A stretch of 64,000 nucleotides of DNA. Origin: Galeopsis tetrahit. Taxonomy: Eukaryota > Streptophyta > Magnoliopsida > Lamiales > Lamiaceae. The notes beneath the pieces are model-generated. The model was not told the DNA's origin and did not search any database. It saw only the letters and a program-made list of their open reading frames with translations. Made by a program: the position numbers and the translations under genes. Below are positions 1 to 12,500 of this stretch, one piece after another (positions within the stretch are counted from its first letter, which is position 1; each line of letters starts with the position of its first letter). The DNA is taken from assembly GCA_963675135.1 (NCBI GenBank), contig OY776131.1, positions 26,961,881-27,025,880 of the forward strand. Reading direction: 5' to 3'.

Positions 1-9
1 GCAGAAGAT

Positions 10-1469
10 GTGGAGAATAAGAGGTGTGTATCTCCATGTCTAGTGTCCAGGTCTTGCTCACCTGCTATGCAGGGCATGGTGTTGGGGTGTTCAAGTGAGT
101 CAGACCTGAGTTGGGCTCGTTCGTGTGTAGTTGGAGAGGTGAAAAATGAGGAATTGTTGAAATATATCGAGAAGGAACTTATTTGCGGAGGCTACGAAAA
201 TTACAACTTGGTGTTTCTCGGAGGACTTAACGTCCTCTTAACTCCCGACCCGTCCAAAGGAGGTGGAAATATCCTTATGGAAGATAATGATTGGAAACGC
301 AATAGGTTCTGTTGCATTAGACCCTGGAGACCGATGGATGTGGTGAAATCTCGTCAAGTTAGGATTAATATCTTTGGCGTCCCTCTGCACGCTTGGAATG
401 AAGAATCATTTCGAGCCATTGGTTCTCATTTTGGGATGGTCCGCAAAGTTGACAGTAGAACTGTTCAGAAACAAGAGGTTTCGAGAGGGAGGGTGTGTGT
501 CGGGACTAACCGATGGGTTCCTATTAACGATCACATCCAATTCGTTGTGGAGGACACTATATTTGAGATATGGGTTTCAGAAGCTTACAACACAAGTGAG
601 TTTTTTCCCCTTTCGATCCGGGGTGGAGATGTAGAGTCAGGCTCGGAATCTGAATCTTCGTTTGGAGATCTGTCCTCCATGGTGAACAGTTCGGATATCG
701 GGTCGGATTCGGGAGAGTCTGCAACCCGAATGATAGAAACCCTAATGGAGGTCGAGAAGACGAAAAGTCTAGATGGTGGGGAGAGAGAGGTAGATCCTAG
801 AGAGGAGGAGGTAGGCGTGGGGGGGACAGCTATCCGATCCTCTCTATCCCAGACAAATTATGATCATCAGTATGGCAAGATTCTAGAGGAAGCCGTTATT
901 TCCCACTCCCAAGAAGCACAAAACGTCCCTTCGGATTCTGTGGGGCCTACACACCTAGTTGCTGCTTCTAGAGACGTGTTGGAATCTAATTTCCCTAAGG
1001 TGCTAGAAAGGCCCAAGGTCGGGGAGGAAAGCGCAGATTACCCTTCTGAGGAATCAGACCCTTTTAACTTGGGTCCCATTATTGATCAGGCCCAACCAAT
1101 TTTGGAAAGGCCCCCACGACTGAAGCTTATGAAAACGGCCCAAGCTGATTTTTCAGAATACACCAGGGAAATATGGCCAAAGTTCATCAAAGAAATTGAC
1201 CCAGATCAAATCGTAGAGCCACAAAAAAAGGAAAGAAAAGGAAGTTGCGTAAGAAACTCACAATTTCTAGGGCACCGACCTCTACAGTTACTCGCGAGGT
1301 CGACCAAACTCAAAATCAGAAGTTGTCGATTGATTCTGAAGCAATTATGTTGCTTCAGGTATGTAAATCCATGGGCTTCTGCGCGAAAAAGGATTCGATT
1401 TTTCTAAAAGACAGATTTAAGGATGCCGAGGCAAGAGATAGACTGGCGGCCGACCAGTTGCGGCGGTGA
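10..1469 (+). pseudogene. LINE ORF1 (DUF4283-like RNA-binding protein), frameshifted
   Basis: The N-terminal third resembles the DUF4283 domain of plant L1 ORF1 proteins, with the typical 'RPWRP' and 'W.PI' type positions; an acidic, serine-rich low-complexity linker follows. ORF1 proteins coat the LINE RNA. The reading frame entered at 10 runs to 1407, but its last 50 or so residues look non-native. The neighbouring frame from about 1245 to the stop at 1469 gives a charged C-terminus that better fits the family. A purine-rich run near 1226-1245 is the likely frameshift site. No CCHC knuckle is visible. The start is unknown because the window begins inside or just upstream of the gene. Confidence 0.7.
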
Positions 1470-1514
1470 TGTTGGGGGATATGTCGGAGGAGGCGAGTTT
1501 TTTCCAGTTTTTTA

Positions 1515-3409
1515 ATGAAGATTTTGAGCTTGAATGTTAGGGGAATAGGGAGTAGAAGAAAGACGGATGCAGTGAGGGAGTTAAATAAGAAGGAAAGAGC
1601 GGAGGTAGTTTGCATTCAAGAAACCAAAAGCGACCTAATCAGCTTTGAAACCTGCGTGGCTCTGTGGGGCGACAAAGATATGGATTGGTATTTTAAGGGG
1701 GCAGATGGTCTATCGGGGGGGGGGGATTCTTTGCATCTGGAAAAACTCGAGCTTTGTGGTTTCTGACCGATGGGAGGAGGGAGATGCCCTTGGCTTATCT
1801 GGTCATTGGGGTAATGAGGGAGGGTGCGTTCACATCGTGAACGTCTATGCTTCTTGTGATCATAAGAAACGGAGAGACCTTTGGGAGAAGCTTAAATCCA
1901 GAATCGAACCGAGGAAGGCGGATAGATGGTGCCTATGCGGAGATTTTAACGCCACACTACACATCTCGGATAGGAAAAGCTTCGCTTCAAATAAGCCCAA
2001 GGGAGTCGATAAACACTTCAAAGACTTTGTGGAGGATTTGGAATTGATGGATTTACCCCTTTTGAATAGGAAATACACTTGGTATAAGGACAATGGCGAG
2101 TGTTGTAGCAGACTTGACCGGTTTTTGGTGTCCAAGAACTGGGTTGTTTTGTGGCCTCACGTTAAACAGAGTGGACTGGAGAGGCTCATCTCGGACCATG
2201 CCACCATCAGTTTGATCATGGAAGATCCGCATGACTGGGGTCCAAAGCCCTTCAAAACCTTGAATTGGTGGATTGAGGAGGAAGACTTTAGAAAATTGGT
2301 TCGTGATTTTTGGCAATCGAGCAATATCGAAGGCTGGGGAGCTTTCGTGATCAAGGAGAAATTTAAATACCTTAAAAAGGAGATAATTGTGTGGAGGGAC
2401 AAAAGGATGAAGGCTGTGACGGGTCAAGTAACTGAAGCAAAGGACACCTTATCAAAAATGGACGCAAAGCTGGAGGGAGGGAGTTGGACTCAAGCTGATA
2501 AGGTCGCGAGATCCGCCACGTTGCATACAATGGAAGAAGAATATTTCAGGAAAGCTAGAACGGATTTTCAGAGATCGAAATTCAAGTGGCTGAATGAAGG
2601 AGATTCCAATTCCAGTTTCTTCCACTCGGTTGTCCAAAAGAGGAAGAATTTCAGTGAGATTAAGGGCATAAATATCAAAGGCAAGTGGGTCGAGGGTGTC
2701 AAAGAGGTTAGGCAGGGGATTTTTTATTATTTCAAATCTTCTTTCTCAAATAAGAATGGACGAAAACTCAGTATACAGGGAATCAGTGGATAGTCTTTGG
2801 ATAATGTGGATAACCTTTTCTTATGCAGCATGTTCTCTAGAGAAGAATTGAAAAAGGCGATTGTGCAGTGTGGCTCGAATAAAAGTCCAGGGCCAGATGG
2901 GTACAATTTTAGTTTTATCAAAGCTTTCTGGGATCTTATGGAAAGCGATTTCTACCGGGCCGCTGTGGAGTTCCATAGTAACGCAAAGCTGGCCACCGGC
3001 ATCAATTCCGCATTCATCACACTCATCCCTAAGGTCAGAAATCCTACAGACATCAAAGAGTTCAGGCCGATATCCTTAGTGGGTTGTCTTTACAAATCCA
3101 TCACGAAAGTTCTAGCGAACAGAATGTCAAAAGTCCTCGATAAGGTTATTTCAACAAACCAGACGTCATTCATCAAAGAGAGGAACATCCTTGAAGGGGT
3201 AGTAATTGCAAACGAGATTATTGACGAGGCAAAATCTAATAAAAATAGTCTGTTCCTGTTTAAGCTTCATTTCGAGAAAGCTTATGATTCGATTGATCAC
3301 AATTTTTTGCTTGAAATGCTGAAGTTCTTGGGTTTCGATAGCAGATGGATTAGATGGATCAAGGAATGTGTTTGCTTGGCATCGCTATCTGTACTTATAA
3401 ACGGGAGCC
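1515..3409 (+). pseudogene. LINE ORF2, 5' part: endonuclease and first half of reverse transcriptase
   Basis: The ATG at 1515 opens an endonuclease/exonuclease/phosphatase domain ('LSLNVRGIG', 'CIQETKS', 'CGDFNA', then 'SDH' near 2195), the nickase of target-primed reverse transcription. The frame breaks at a run of G at about 1716-1725, consistent with homopolymer slippage. It resumes and is stopped by TAG at 2791, after which the RT begins ('KSPGPDGY', 'FRPISLVGCLYK'). In RT motif A the family has D-F-E-K-A-Y-D; here it reads H-F-E-K-A-Y-D near 3274, so the first catalytic aspartate appears lost. The frame then meets the CACTA terminus at 3410 within 'INGSP'. Confidence 0.85.
3407..3409. 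repeat. GCC target-site duplication, left copy, of the CACTA element
   Basis: GCC occurs immediately before the CACTA terminus here and immediately after the inverted terminus at 24335-24337. Three base pairs is the family's standard duplication length. Confidence 0.9.
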
Positions 3410-3630
3410 CACTACTACACATTTAAGTTTGGAGAGCTGCACTTGGAGAACGGTTTTATAAAAAAAAAAAATACACTTAGAGAGCGGTTCAAAACCGATG
3501 TCCAAGTGAAGCACTTGGACAGCGGTTGAGAACCGCATTGCAAGTCGCACTTAGACAGCGGTTTAGAACCGCTCTCCAAGTATTCACTTGGAAGGCGGTT
3601 CTTAACCGCTCTGCAAGAGAGTTTCTCGAT
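3410..3630. repeat. CACTA left terminal and subterminal repeats
   Basis: After the terminus, short inverted units recur (CACTTGGACAGCGGTT, its inverse AACCGCTCTCCAAG, and variants) at intervals of a few tens of bases. The same motif family fills the other end. These are presumed transposase-binding sites. Confidence 0.85.
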
Positions 3631-4720
3631 TTATTAATTAATTCAATTCGAAAAAAAAGGGAAAAAACCACCCTTTAACTCTGTGCGATTTACACACAAT
3701 GAGGTTCTTCCTCAGTCACGACCGGCGCGCCTGGCCATCTTTGTCCTCGGCCGCGTCTCTCACGCTCAGTCACGACCCACATTTGGCCAGTGAGAGACAA
3801 TAACCAAGGTACAAGTCGATGAAGCACAGTAACATAACCATAATGTTCTAGGGCGATTTCCGTAGAGAGACGACGCCTTCGAATTCCCGCCGGTGGAGAA
3901 TGGAAAGAGAGCAGTTGTGGAGAGGGATCGGCTGAGCCAGGGCAACGGAAGCCGAGTTGAGCCGCCGCCTCGATGAGATGAAGAATTTTGTGCGCGTTAT
4001 GGAAATCCTCGAGACCTACCTACGCCGCCGACACGATGAACAGAAAAAACTACTCTTAAACCTACGCAAAATCCTTCACTAACTTCCTCCGTTTGTCGCC
4101 TGCTGTAGAGCTTCGGCGTCCAGCGGCCTCCGGTGTCCATCGGAATCCACCGGTGTCTCGCGTTTCCATCTGATTTCTAGGTACATACTTTGATTTTTAT
4201 TTTTTTGGGAAATTGATGATAGTATTCTGAAAATTATTTGAACTAGAGGTGCAATTGGTAAAATATCTTTCATATTCTAGAAAATTATTTAAACGAGAGA
4301 TGCAATTGCTATTATGGATTTGAGGAATGATCTATGAGGTGACATCTACTGGACTGTAATTTCTCAAGGGCATAACCTAACCATGTGTTGTATTCCGTGG
4401 CCATCCATCTGTCTACGAGCATAATTTCATAAACTTAAAATATGCTTTTAAATATGAAGATTGTTCTGCTTTTTCAGGCTCATAAATCTCTGTAATCATC
4501 AGTGGCAGATTTTTGTATTTGAATTCGATGGAGTTCAGCCATTTTAGACAAGAGCTCGTGATTCCTGTATTTAAATCTCTGTAATCATCTTGGCTTTAAG
4601 TAATGAAAAACGAGTGATGATGCTCTGTTTTTGCAATTAAATGTATAGGTTTCAACGCAGTGAAATCGAAAGCTTAGATCTACTGTTTTTTGAAGCAAAA
4701 TGTCTTTCAAGTGAACACAA
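3631..4720. other. CACTA interior, no gene recognised
   Basis: From about 3710 to 4080 the DNA is GC-richer than its surroundings, with two copies of CTCAGTCACGACC. It looks like captured gene DNA (possibly a 5' UTR or promoter), but no protein is recognisable. The rest is AT-rich, intron-like DNA leading into the LIM fragment. A 20-bp string containing AAAAAACCACCCTTTAA near 3658 recurs near 23531 close to the other end of the element. Confidence 0.4.
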
Positions 4721-4723
4721 CAG

Positions 4724-4838
4724 AAATGCAATGCCTGTGATGGAATTAGTTATCACAAATCGAAAGCTCTTATCTGCTGACGGAATTAGTTATCACAAAT
4801 CTTGCTTCAAATGCTCTCATTGCAAAGGAACTCTCAAG
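4724..4838 (+). pseudogene. Captured exon fragment of a plant LIM-domain protein (WLIM-like)
   Basis: The translation contains 'ADGISYHKSCFKCSHCKG', the middle of a plant LIM zinc finger (H-x2-C then C-x2-C), and it stops at a GT donor after 'GTLK', where plant WLIM genes have an exon junction. A preceding Cys-x2-Cys ('KCNAC') is present near 4724-4738 but in another frame. The bases between have been replaced by a duplicate of the string GGAATTAGTTATCACAAATC. LIM proteins of this class bundle actin; this piece is too short to work. It lies inside the CACTA and is probably transduplicated host sequence. Confidence 0.75.
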
Positions 4839-5810
4839 GTCTGCATCTAATTTCCTTTCTTATTTTATTAATTTCAAGGATTATATTATTTATAATTGGA
4901 GGTAGATTCTGTATCCTTTCCCTTGCTAAGTGATGGGATTTCTTGTTTTTAAATGATTTAATTCATGAACTGTAAATCATATGTTTTGAGAAACTTGTGA
5001 CAAATGTGAAATAATGATATATCTATCATGTTTTTTAGATCAGATGGCTTCGTTTCTTGCACGTGTTTGTTGTTTGATGATTGGTATGTGAAGCACTTTT
5101 AATGTAGTTGGATCTTGATTTCGACTTTACACATAACATAGGTGTCTAATAGTCTTGTATATGTGTCATTTGATCTATTCTTGTAACCGATTATATTTTT
5201 TGATGTTTAATTGTTGCATATGATTGAGTTTTTCACGTGGTGGATTAAATTTAATTTTCTACAGCAGCAAAATCAGCTGAGAATTTAAGTTATTTAACTC
5301 TTGAGCTGGTAAACTCTTCATAGTGCTGTACATAGAATTTTACCATGTTCATAAGGTTCAATTTGTTTGTTTGATATACCGAAGCTTGATATTGTAAATT
5401 ATCTATGTACGGAGTTAATTAGTTCAAATGAATATTATTTTGCTTTCTGGATGCTTTTTTGAGATTTCATTTTTGCCGAAATTTATAGTGTGCCACTCTG
5501 GGGATTCGTTGTTGCTTTTATGTTAATGTGATGTGTAAACATGTTCAACTTGCTAACGTGTGACATTTTAACTCTTTCACTTGCAGGATCTAATCTCCAT
5601 TTATGGATTGCACTTATTCCTGTCACTGTAAGTGTTCAAAATGGAAATGACAAGATTTATCGTCTTACCTTAGAACTAGAATTCAGTTCTTGAGATTAAT
5701 TCTAAAGCATTATCCTCTATCTCTCTCTCTCTTGTTTTGAAATGATGAATTGTCTTTAATTTTATCAGCTTATTCTACTTGAAATGATGAATTGTCTTTA
5801 ATTTTATCAG
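4839..5810. other. CACTA interior, intron-like AT-rich DNA
   Basis: No coding region recognised. A 25-bp string at 5350-5374 is repeated exactly at 23588-23612. A roughly 41-bp tandem duplication at about 5739-5820 copies the polypyrimidine tract and 3' splice site in front of the first clear SEC1 exon, leaving two consecutive acceptors. Confidence 0.4.
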
Positions 5811-7401
5811 CTTATCCCATCATTCATGAATGGACCTATGATGCTATGTGTCATGATCTGCTCAATCTGGATGGAAATAAATATGTGTATGAGGTAAAAA
5901 CTTCTGAGTCTAAACACACTCTATCATTAGATCTCTGATTCATCTGATGCCACATAATGGTGTTAGGTTCCTAGCAAATCAGGTGGTCAACCTGAAAAAA
6001 AAGAAGTCATTTTGGATCATCATGACCCTGTTTGGCTTGAGCTCCGGCACTCTCACATAGCAGAGGTGTTCATTTATACATGCACTTTTTAACCCTTGTA
6101 GTCACCGATAGTGTCATATGTGAACTTGTTTTTGAGTTTGTTACATGTTATATGTGAATCTTGCTAACCTTAAGATTTTCAGGCTAGTGAACGATTGCAC
6201 GAGATGATGACAAATTTTGTTTCGAAAAATAAAGCTGCACAGTTGAAACAGAGGTTTGTGATTTTAAACAGACACGTAGTTGTTCTATTATGAAATGCAA
6301 CAGACAAAGTGGGATAGCTCAAGTGGTTAGAGCACCATTACCTAGGCCTTAGGTGTTCGAGTCATGGGGAGGGGAAAAGGGACAAGTATTTAACTTGTAA
6401 TAAAAAAAAAAAAAAAATTATGAAATGCAACAACTATTGCCCAAGAGTCTGAGCATCATACCAGAATGTGCTACATTTTTCTCTCATTTCAATGGGAGAA
6501 TTGGTATATTAATTGGCTAGATCAAAATACGTAGTGCGTCCTTAAGTGGCTTTGCTGGGTTCTTTTTGTTGCCCTCAATTTAGTTTTTATGGTGGCGCGT
6601 TTTACAGAGCAGAAAAAGAGCTAATGTCATTCTCTTAGAATTCATGTATAATTAACAAGACTGTGTGTAGACACTAGACATTCCAGCAAATTATTGGTAT
6701 TTACAAATTTTAACACTCTTTTAGAACCTAGAGCAATGTTGTATGCAGGGGTATTGCCATTTTATCATAATACCGATCCTGAAAGTTACTAAACCTAATT
6801 TTCCTTAAAAGAAGAAAGTGACTTCATCAAGGCTTCATTACTTCCAAGTGATCAATATCATATTATTAATTCTGTTTCCACCATCTCTTATATTCATGTA
6901 TACTTCTATGCAGAGATGGTAGTGAACTTTCAACAAGAGACCTTTTGAAATTGGTTCAAGCTTTGCCACAGTATAGTGAGCAGATGGAGAGACTCTCTAT
7001 TCATGTTGAGGTTGTTTCTTCCGTCACAATATCTACCAATTGTCTGTCAATTATGTCTTAAGCACTCATTGTGTTACCATATAACCTGAGAAATACCTCA
7101 AGCCTATAATCTTGAAAATCTATCTCTCTGCAAATCATATTGCTGGAAAACTTAATAAAATTATCAAAGATGTGGGTATTTGGTGATGCAGAACCGGATG
7201 AAGTTAGAAAATTTCTGATAAAGAAATTAGGTAATAATTTAATATTTAGATATGCCACTAGCACTAGCACTTGCATTCTTAATTCTTTTGTCATGGGAAC
7301 TATTTATTTACCCTACAGAAAGGATTGTGCGAGAATAAATTACGGCTTTTGATGATTTATGCTCCTGTCTATCAAGCAAAGTTGGAGGGTGTCAAACTCA
7401 T
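5811..7401 (+). pseudogene. Captured multi-exon fragment of a SEC1/KEULE (Sec1/Munc18) gene
   Basis: Exons, with GT/AG borders where intact, are about 5811-5893, 5967-6065, 6183-6253, 6914-7010, 7142-7228 and 7319-7401. Translations such as 'IIHEWTYDAMCHDLLN', 'DPVWLELRHSHIA', 'LPQYSEQMERLSIHVE' and 'ENKLRLLMIYA' are characteristic of plant KEULE/SEC1, the SM protein that binds syntaxins in exocytosis and cytokinesis. Introns are retained, so the copy came from genomic DNA, not mRNA. The fifth exon has lost its acceptor and about a dozen codons. The sixth is interrupted by the Copia at 7402 and continues at 22717-22719. Both gene ends are missing. Family call is firm; the exact paralogue is not. 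Confidence 0.9.
6303..6416 (+). mobile_element. tRNA-derived SINE inside an intron of the captured SEC1 fragment
   Basis: A 16-bp direct repeat (ATTATGAAATGCAACA) flanks it at 6287-6302 and 6417-6432. The body has an A-box-like GGGATAGCTCAAGTGGTT and a B-box-like GTTCGAGTC, and it ends in a poly(A) run. A member of the same family lies in inverse orientation at about 47630-47746. Confidence 0.92.
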
Positions 7402-9043
7402 TGTTGGTCCTGAAAGGAGTATATAACAAGTGTATGGGGGGAAATACACTTGTATGCAAATTCTTTTGAACTTGATCAAACCAGAGCTCAGCAAGGTTGT
7501 CTTGGACAACTCTACTGAAGATGATTAACTCTTCTAAGATAATCAAACTACTAAGTACTATTAAGTACTTAGTTGAATAACTATCTAGGGGAGTTATATG
7601 TGCGGAATAGTTGTTGGCCCTTTTAGTTTAGACTCCTTTAAAGTTCTGAAAATCACTTAATCAGTCAAACAGTCTAGTTTCAGGGAACTTGTCCAAATAG
7701 GTTTTGTACAGTCTTTGAGAATGTATTTTTTGGAAGATCAGTTTGTGTGCAGTGTTGAGTGTATGAAAGTACTTGAAAAGCAAATCAACACAAGAGTTTA
7801 TAGTGGTTCAGAGACTCAAGCTCCTACATCCACTTTCCCTGATTGAACAGGATAATTCCTTCACTCTTGGAATTAACTTGTTTTATAGTGCCAAGGTGCC
7901 TTGATCAAGAACACCACTCTTGGTGAATTGATCCCTAGGATGTCTAGAGTCCTAGTACCCTCTTCTCAACTCAGAACTGAACTGTTCTTCTCTCAACAGT
8001 CAGCTCCTACCACTTCTACTACTACTACAACAACCTTCTCACTTGAAAGGGTTAAGGATTGATGTAAGGTTCCAACTAATGAGATATCATTTACAATGAA
8101 GACCAGTGTATAAGGATTAGGATATCTCTCTAAGCTTGTGTATGGATATACAATATGTTCAACTTAGAAGAAGTGTATGAAGACTAAGACAGTCTTTGAA
8201 AGCTTTGAGAGCACTCTTGCTTGTAGGATAGTTGGATATTCTTGTCAAATGTTGAGGTGCTTAGCTGAGGTGCTTTCAAAAGGTCTCCACACTTCTGTAT
8301 TTATAGACATTTGAAGGATTTGCCCGTTGGAGAGGCAGCCTCAAAGGTCCATAAATGTCTTCTTTTAGTTCTTCAACTTAGAAGACAAAATCTTGATAGT
8401 GACATGTCCTCATTTTGGGAAATAAACGACTGTATGAGCTTTGTCTTCATTCTGCAGCACTCTTCCCAATATTTGACTTTCAGATTCTCTTATTAGGACA
8501 TGGACATGGCTTCTGAAGGTTGTTCCAATGATAAGACAACATTCCTCATCAAATAGACAACTCTCCTTATCACTATCATCAGTCTTGCTTATCAGCAAGG
8601 TTGGCTAGCTCTTCTTCAGATGACTTGGCTCTTACCCTTTGCTTTTTTTGAAAGTGATCTTAGCATGATTCATGAAGGATCTTTAGGGTGTAGTTGTCTC
8701 TTCAGCATGGTTGACCTCAAGCTTTCAGTACACTTCTTTTGAATTGATTGTGCTGAGACAACTCCTCTGGACAACTCATCTGATCAGCATATTTGTCCTT
8801 CAGTGGACTTGGTCATGGTTCCAGAATTTGAGCCTTTAGGGGACTTGTTCTTGATAGACTTTAAAGCATAGGTTCCCCCTTAAATTGTGCATCTATACAA
8901 CTAAGAGCTGCCTAACATATCAGCTTCTCATCTAGCCCTTATTCTATATGTTCTAACATCTCTAGAACATATTCAACTTGACTTAGGCATGTCTCAGGGG
9001 GTTTTGATATTGAATCAAAACATATCTCATTTTATTCCCAACA
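7402..9043 (-). repeat. Sirevirus-like Copia 3' LTR
   Basis: 1642 bp, TG...CA. It pairs with 21059-22711. Lesions relative to the partner include a G-run length change near 7436-7441 and absence of an 8-bp CTTTCTCA-type insertion seen in the other copy. Confidence 0.93.
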
Positions 9044-9058
9044 ATTTCCCCCTTTTTG
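9044..9058 (-). promoter_or_regulatory. Polypurine tract of the Sirevirus-like Copia
   Basis: On the minus strand AAAAAGGGGGAAATTG abuts the 3' LTR start. This is where plus-strand DNA synthesis is primed. Confidence 0.85.
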
Positions 9059-9595
9059 ATGATGCCAAAACCTAGACAACTTATGCAAAAGTGACTTAGC
9101 TACACTTATTACATTTATCTTCAGAAGACATGACTAAGGTCAATTATCTTGAAAAGCAATGTGTTAGTGTACTCACTGTTCATGTTGCACATAGGTTTCA
9201 AATATAGGCATAGAGAGATTTCGGCAATAATGTATCTTGATTCAAAGGTAGTTCAACTATCATTCATATAAAAAGCATTACAAGCATGTTGATAGTTGAA
9301 GATAACTTATCAAAGCATGAAATCAAGACATCATTACAAAAGTTTCAGAGCATACATTAAACATAAGATCTAGAGTATCAAAGCATGTCAACTAAACACT
9401 TAAAAGTACTTAGATCTTCAAGTTTCAGAGCATCTTCTAGTATTAGAGCAAAAACATCCGGTATTAGAGCACATGCTTAAATCAGAGCAACCAATGCATA
9501 TTAGAGCACTTAGATTATCATTGCACACCACATCAGCAATATTGACCAAATTTCAGCACAGTTGATCAATCAAAAGGTCAGAAGACTTAGCCAAT
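9059..9595 (-). other. Non-coding stretch between env-like region and 3' LTR of the Copia
   Basis: No ORF recognised. AT-rich, with many recurrences of short strings such as AGAGCA and TCAAAGCAT. It is the element's 3' untranslated internal region. Confidence 0.5.
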
Positions 9596-12500
9596 TTAGA
9601 GATCATCCTCAGGAGGTGGCACCATCCCATATTGTGCCCAAACTCTCCTCTTCAGTGCCATGGCTTCTTGGTTTGTTCCCTTGGGTCCAAGAACCATCTT
9701 GTTCAGCTTGAGGATTTCAGTAAATTCCTTCAGGATTCTTGCCTGATCAATCCATCCTTCAAGCTTTGGAGGCATGTATATGATTGGCTTGGGAGCTGTG
9801 AGTTCAAATCTTGCAATATCAGCAGCTGCAAGTAGTTGTTGATAGAGCTCTCTGTAATACTCTATCATGAACTCAGCAAAAGTGGAGTTGGCATCTCTTC
9901 CATTCCATCTGTCAATGACATATTGATCATAGACAAACTCCCTTTTGGCTTCCTCCCATGAGTCATTCAGCAGAATTGGCACCCATTTATCCAAGTGAGG
10001 ATATTTGGTATCCATTGGGATCAGCAGCTGTGGCTTCATCTTGTTATAAGTTGCTCTCTTCCTTCTTGGCTTCTGGAAGTCTGCTCTTCTTTTATCTCTT
10101 GCTCTTTGTGCTTCATCCATCAAGTCCATTTTCTCTTGGGCTCTCATCATGGCCAGTTTCTGTTGAGTTTCAGGGTCTTCGCCATACCCTTCATGAAACA
10201 GCTTTGATGGATCATGAGCTAGGACAGTTGTCTTCTTCTTAGGTTCTGGTCCAAATCCTTCAGCAAATAGTTCTTCAACATCTTCAGTGGACTTGGGACC
10301 TTCAGCACTTCTGGCAGATTCAGAAGACTTGTCCTTTTCATCAATCTTGGACACTTCAGCAGTCTTGTCCTTTTCAGCAACTTTGGTCTTCTTGGAGATA
10401 GGTTCATCATCAATAATTCTGAATTCAGGGGGAAGATCAAGGCTGTTAGGAAAGTCAATGAATGTCTCAGCTGATCTTTTCTTTCCTTTGGCCTTCTTGA
10501 GTTTTCCTCTAGTTTGGACACCTTCAGCATCTTTGTCCAAACCAGACACTTCACCACCTGGTGTTTGCTGTATCCTCACTCTTTCCTCTTGAGCTGAGGC
10601 CATTGAGTTCTTCAAAGCCAGTGCTAACTGCTCCTCTTCATCAAATTCTTCCAAGTTCAGCACTGCTGGTTCCTTTCCTTTTCCCTCAGGAACTTTGTCC
10701 TTACCCTTAACTGGGCTTCCAATCACTAAGGCACCTTTTGCACTTGCTCTTTCCCTTTCCCCCTTTTTGGCAGCATCAAAACATTCAGGTTTGAGCTCAC
10801 TCATAGTTGATGCCATCAAGGACTGGGCTTGGGTTAGAGACTTCATCTCCTCCAATAAGTATACATTTTCATCATGTATGTTCTGCATTCTGTCATCTTT
10901 TGTTGAACAACCTCCTCCATGGTTGCTTTCAGAGATGCATCCAATTGGGCCTTTAGGAGCTCAGTGAGGTTGGCCACTGCACCTTCAGCAATGTTGGCCA
11001 ACACTTCTTGGGAAAACTTTTTTGAGGCTACCTTCACCATAGCTAGCCTTTGCTCTTCAGCTCTTTTCCTCTGCAGGGCTGTCCTCTTGCCAAGAGCTTG
11101 CTTAATGGTCAATCTGATGGCTTGAACATTTGCATTGTGATTGTCCCTTAGCATTTTCTGATCCTTCTTGACCTCCTTTGAGATTTGCTCCATACTGACT
11201 TTGGCTTTATGAACTTCAGTGGAAATGGTTTGAAGACCAGATTCCACTCCTTCTATCCTTGCCTCTAGTGTGGGTAGAACCACATCTTCAGAGCCAGTTA
11301 ATCTCATTTCCACAGATGCCAGAGTTCTTCCATGCTCATCTAATGCTCCAGAAGTTTCTGCATGAGCAGTTTTAACTTGTTGAGCCAAGAGGTCTATTTT
11401 CTCTGATTGCATCCCAAGCAAAGCTTGTGCTGATCCACTGTCAACTTGGATGGGAGCATCTGTCAAGAAGTCATCTGCAAATATTTGTTCAAAGCTTATA
11501 CCTGCAATATCAGACAAATCAAATGAGTTAGTAAAAACACACTTTTCTCCCTCAATTTCTTTTTCACAAGACTCTGATACATCAGCAGCCTTCTCCTCAT
11601 TTTCAACTATTTCTTTTCTCCCTTCATTTATAATGTCCTCACTTAAAGGTACAGGCCTCCTCTCATCAAGAGATTCCTGAAGTTCAGATTTGACTTCAAG
11701 AATAGCCTGCCCTTCCTCACTTATATCACCCTCATTTGGTGGTACACTCACTATCCTAGTGATCACCACATCTCTCTCATCTACTACTCCCTCTGGTTTT
11801 TCCACTAACATCTCCTTTTCAACTCCATCACCTAATCCTGCAGCATCTCTACCTTCAACAAGGTTCAAAGATGGCAGTTGTGGGGAGATCACAGTGCTTA
11901 TATCAACAGCCACTGAGTCATCCTGAATGATTAAGGGCTGATCAGTGTCCAACTCTCCTGACACTGAATAGGCCTTAACCAAACCAGCCTCTAATACAAG
12001 AACCTCAACATTTTTAGGCTGTGCCTTGGGTTCAGAAGAACCTTCATTGGCAGATGTGTCCTTGGTTGTGTTACCACCCTTGGTCAACACCTCTGAAGAT
12101 ACAGAGCCTTTCCTATGATAGGTTTTAGGAGGGTTGGAAAGTCTGGCTGATACAGAAGGCTTGGGTTGAAAAGATTCAGGGAGGTTGGCTTGAGGGGTTT
12201 CAGGATGGTTGGGTTTTGAGAGGTTTAAGGGATCATCAGGGGAATCATCATCATTGGAGCTAATATCAGGGTGTTTGATGCCCTTAGATTTTCTTTCCTT
12301 TTCCTCATTGACTTTATCATCTACCAACTTTGCAAAGACTTCCTCATCAATGAGAAATCTTGTCTTTGAAACTCCAGCAAAGTGCAGCAGTCTGTTTTCC
12401 TCTACTTGCCACCAGTTTGCACCCTTATCTTAGATGACTTGTGATATCTTCATCATGGATTTGTCCTTCACATCAACAAGCATCCTTAAATCATGGAACA

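Noticed and set aside
9632..12433. Plus-strand frames opposite the env-like region
   Set aside because: Antisense shadows of the minus-strand coding region; low-complexity Ser/Leu-rich translations.
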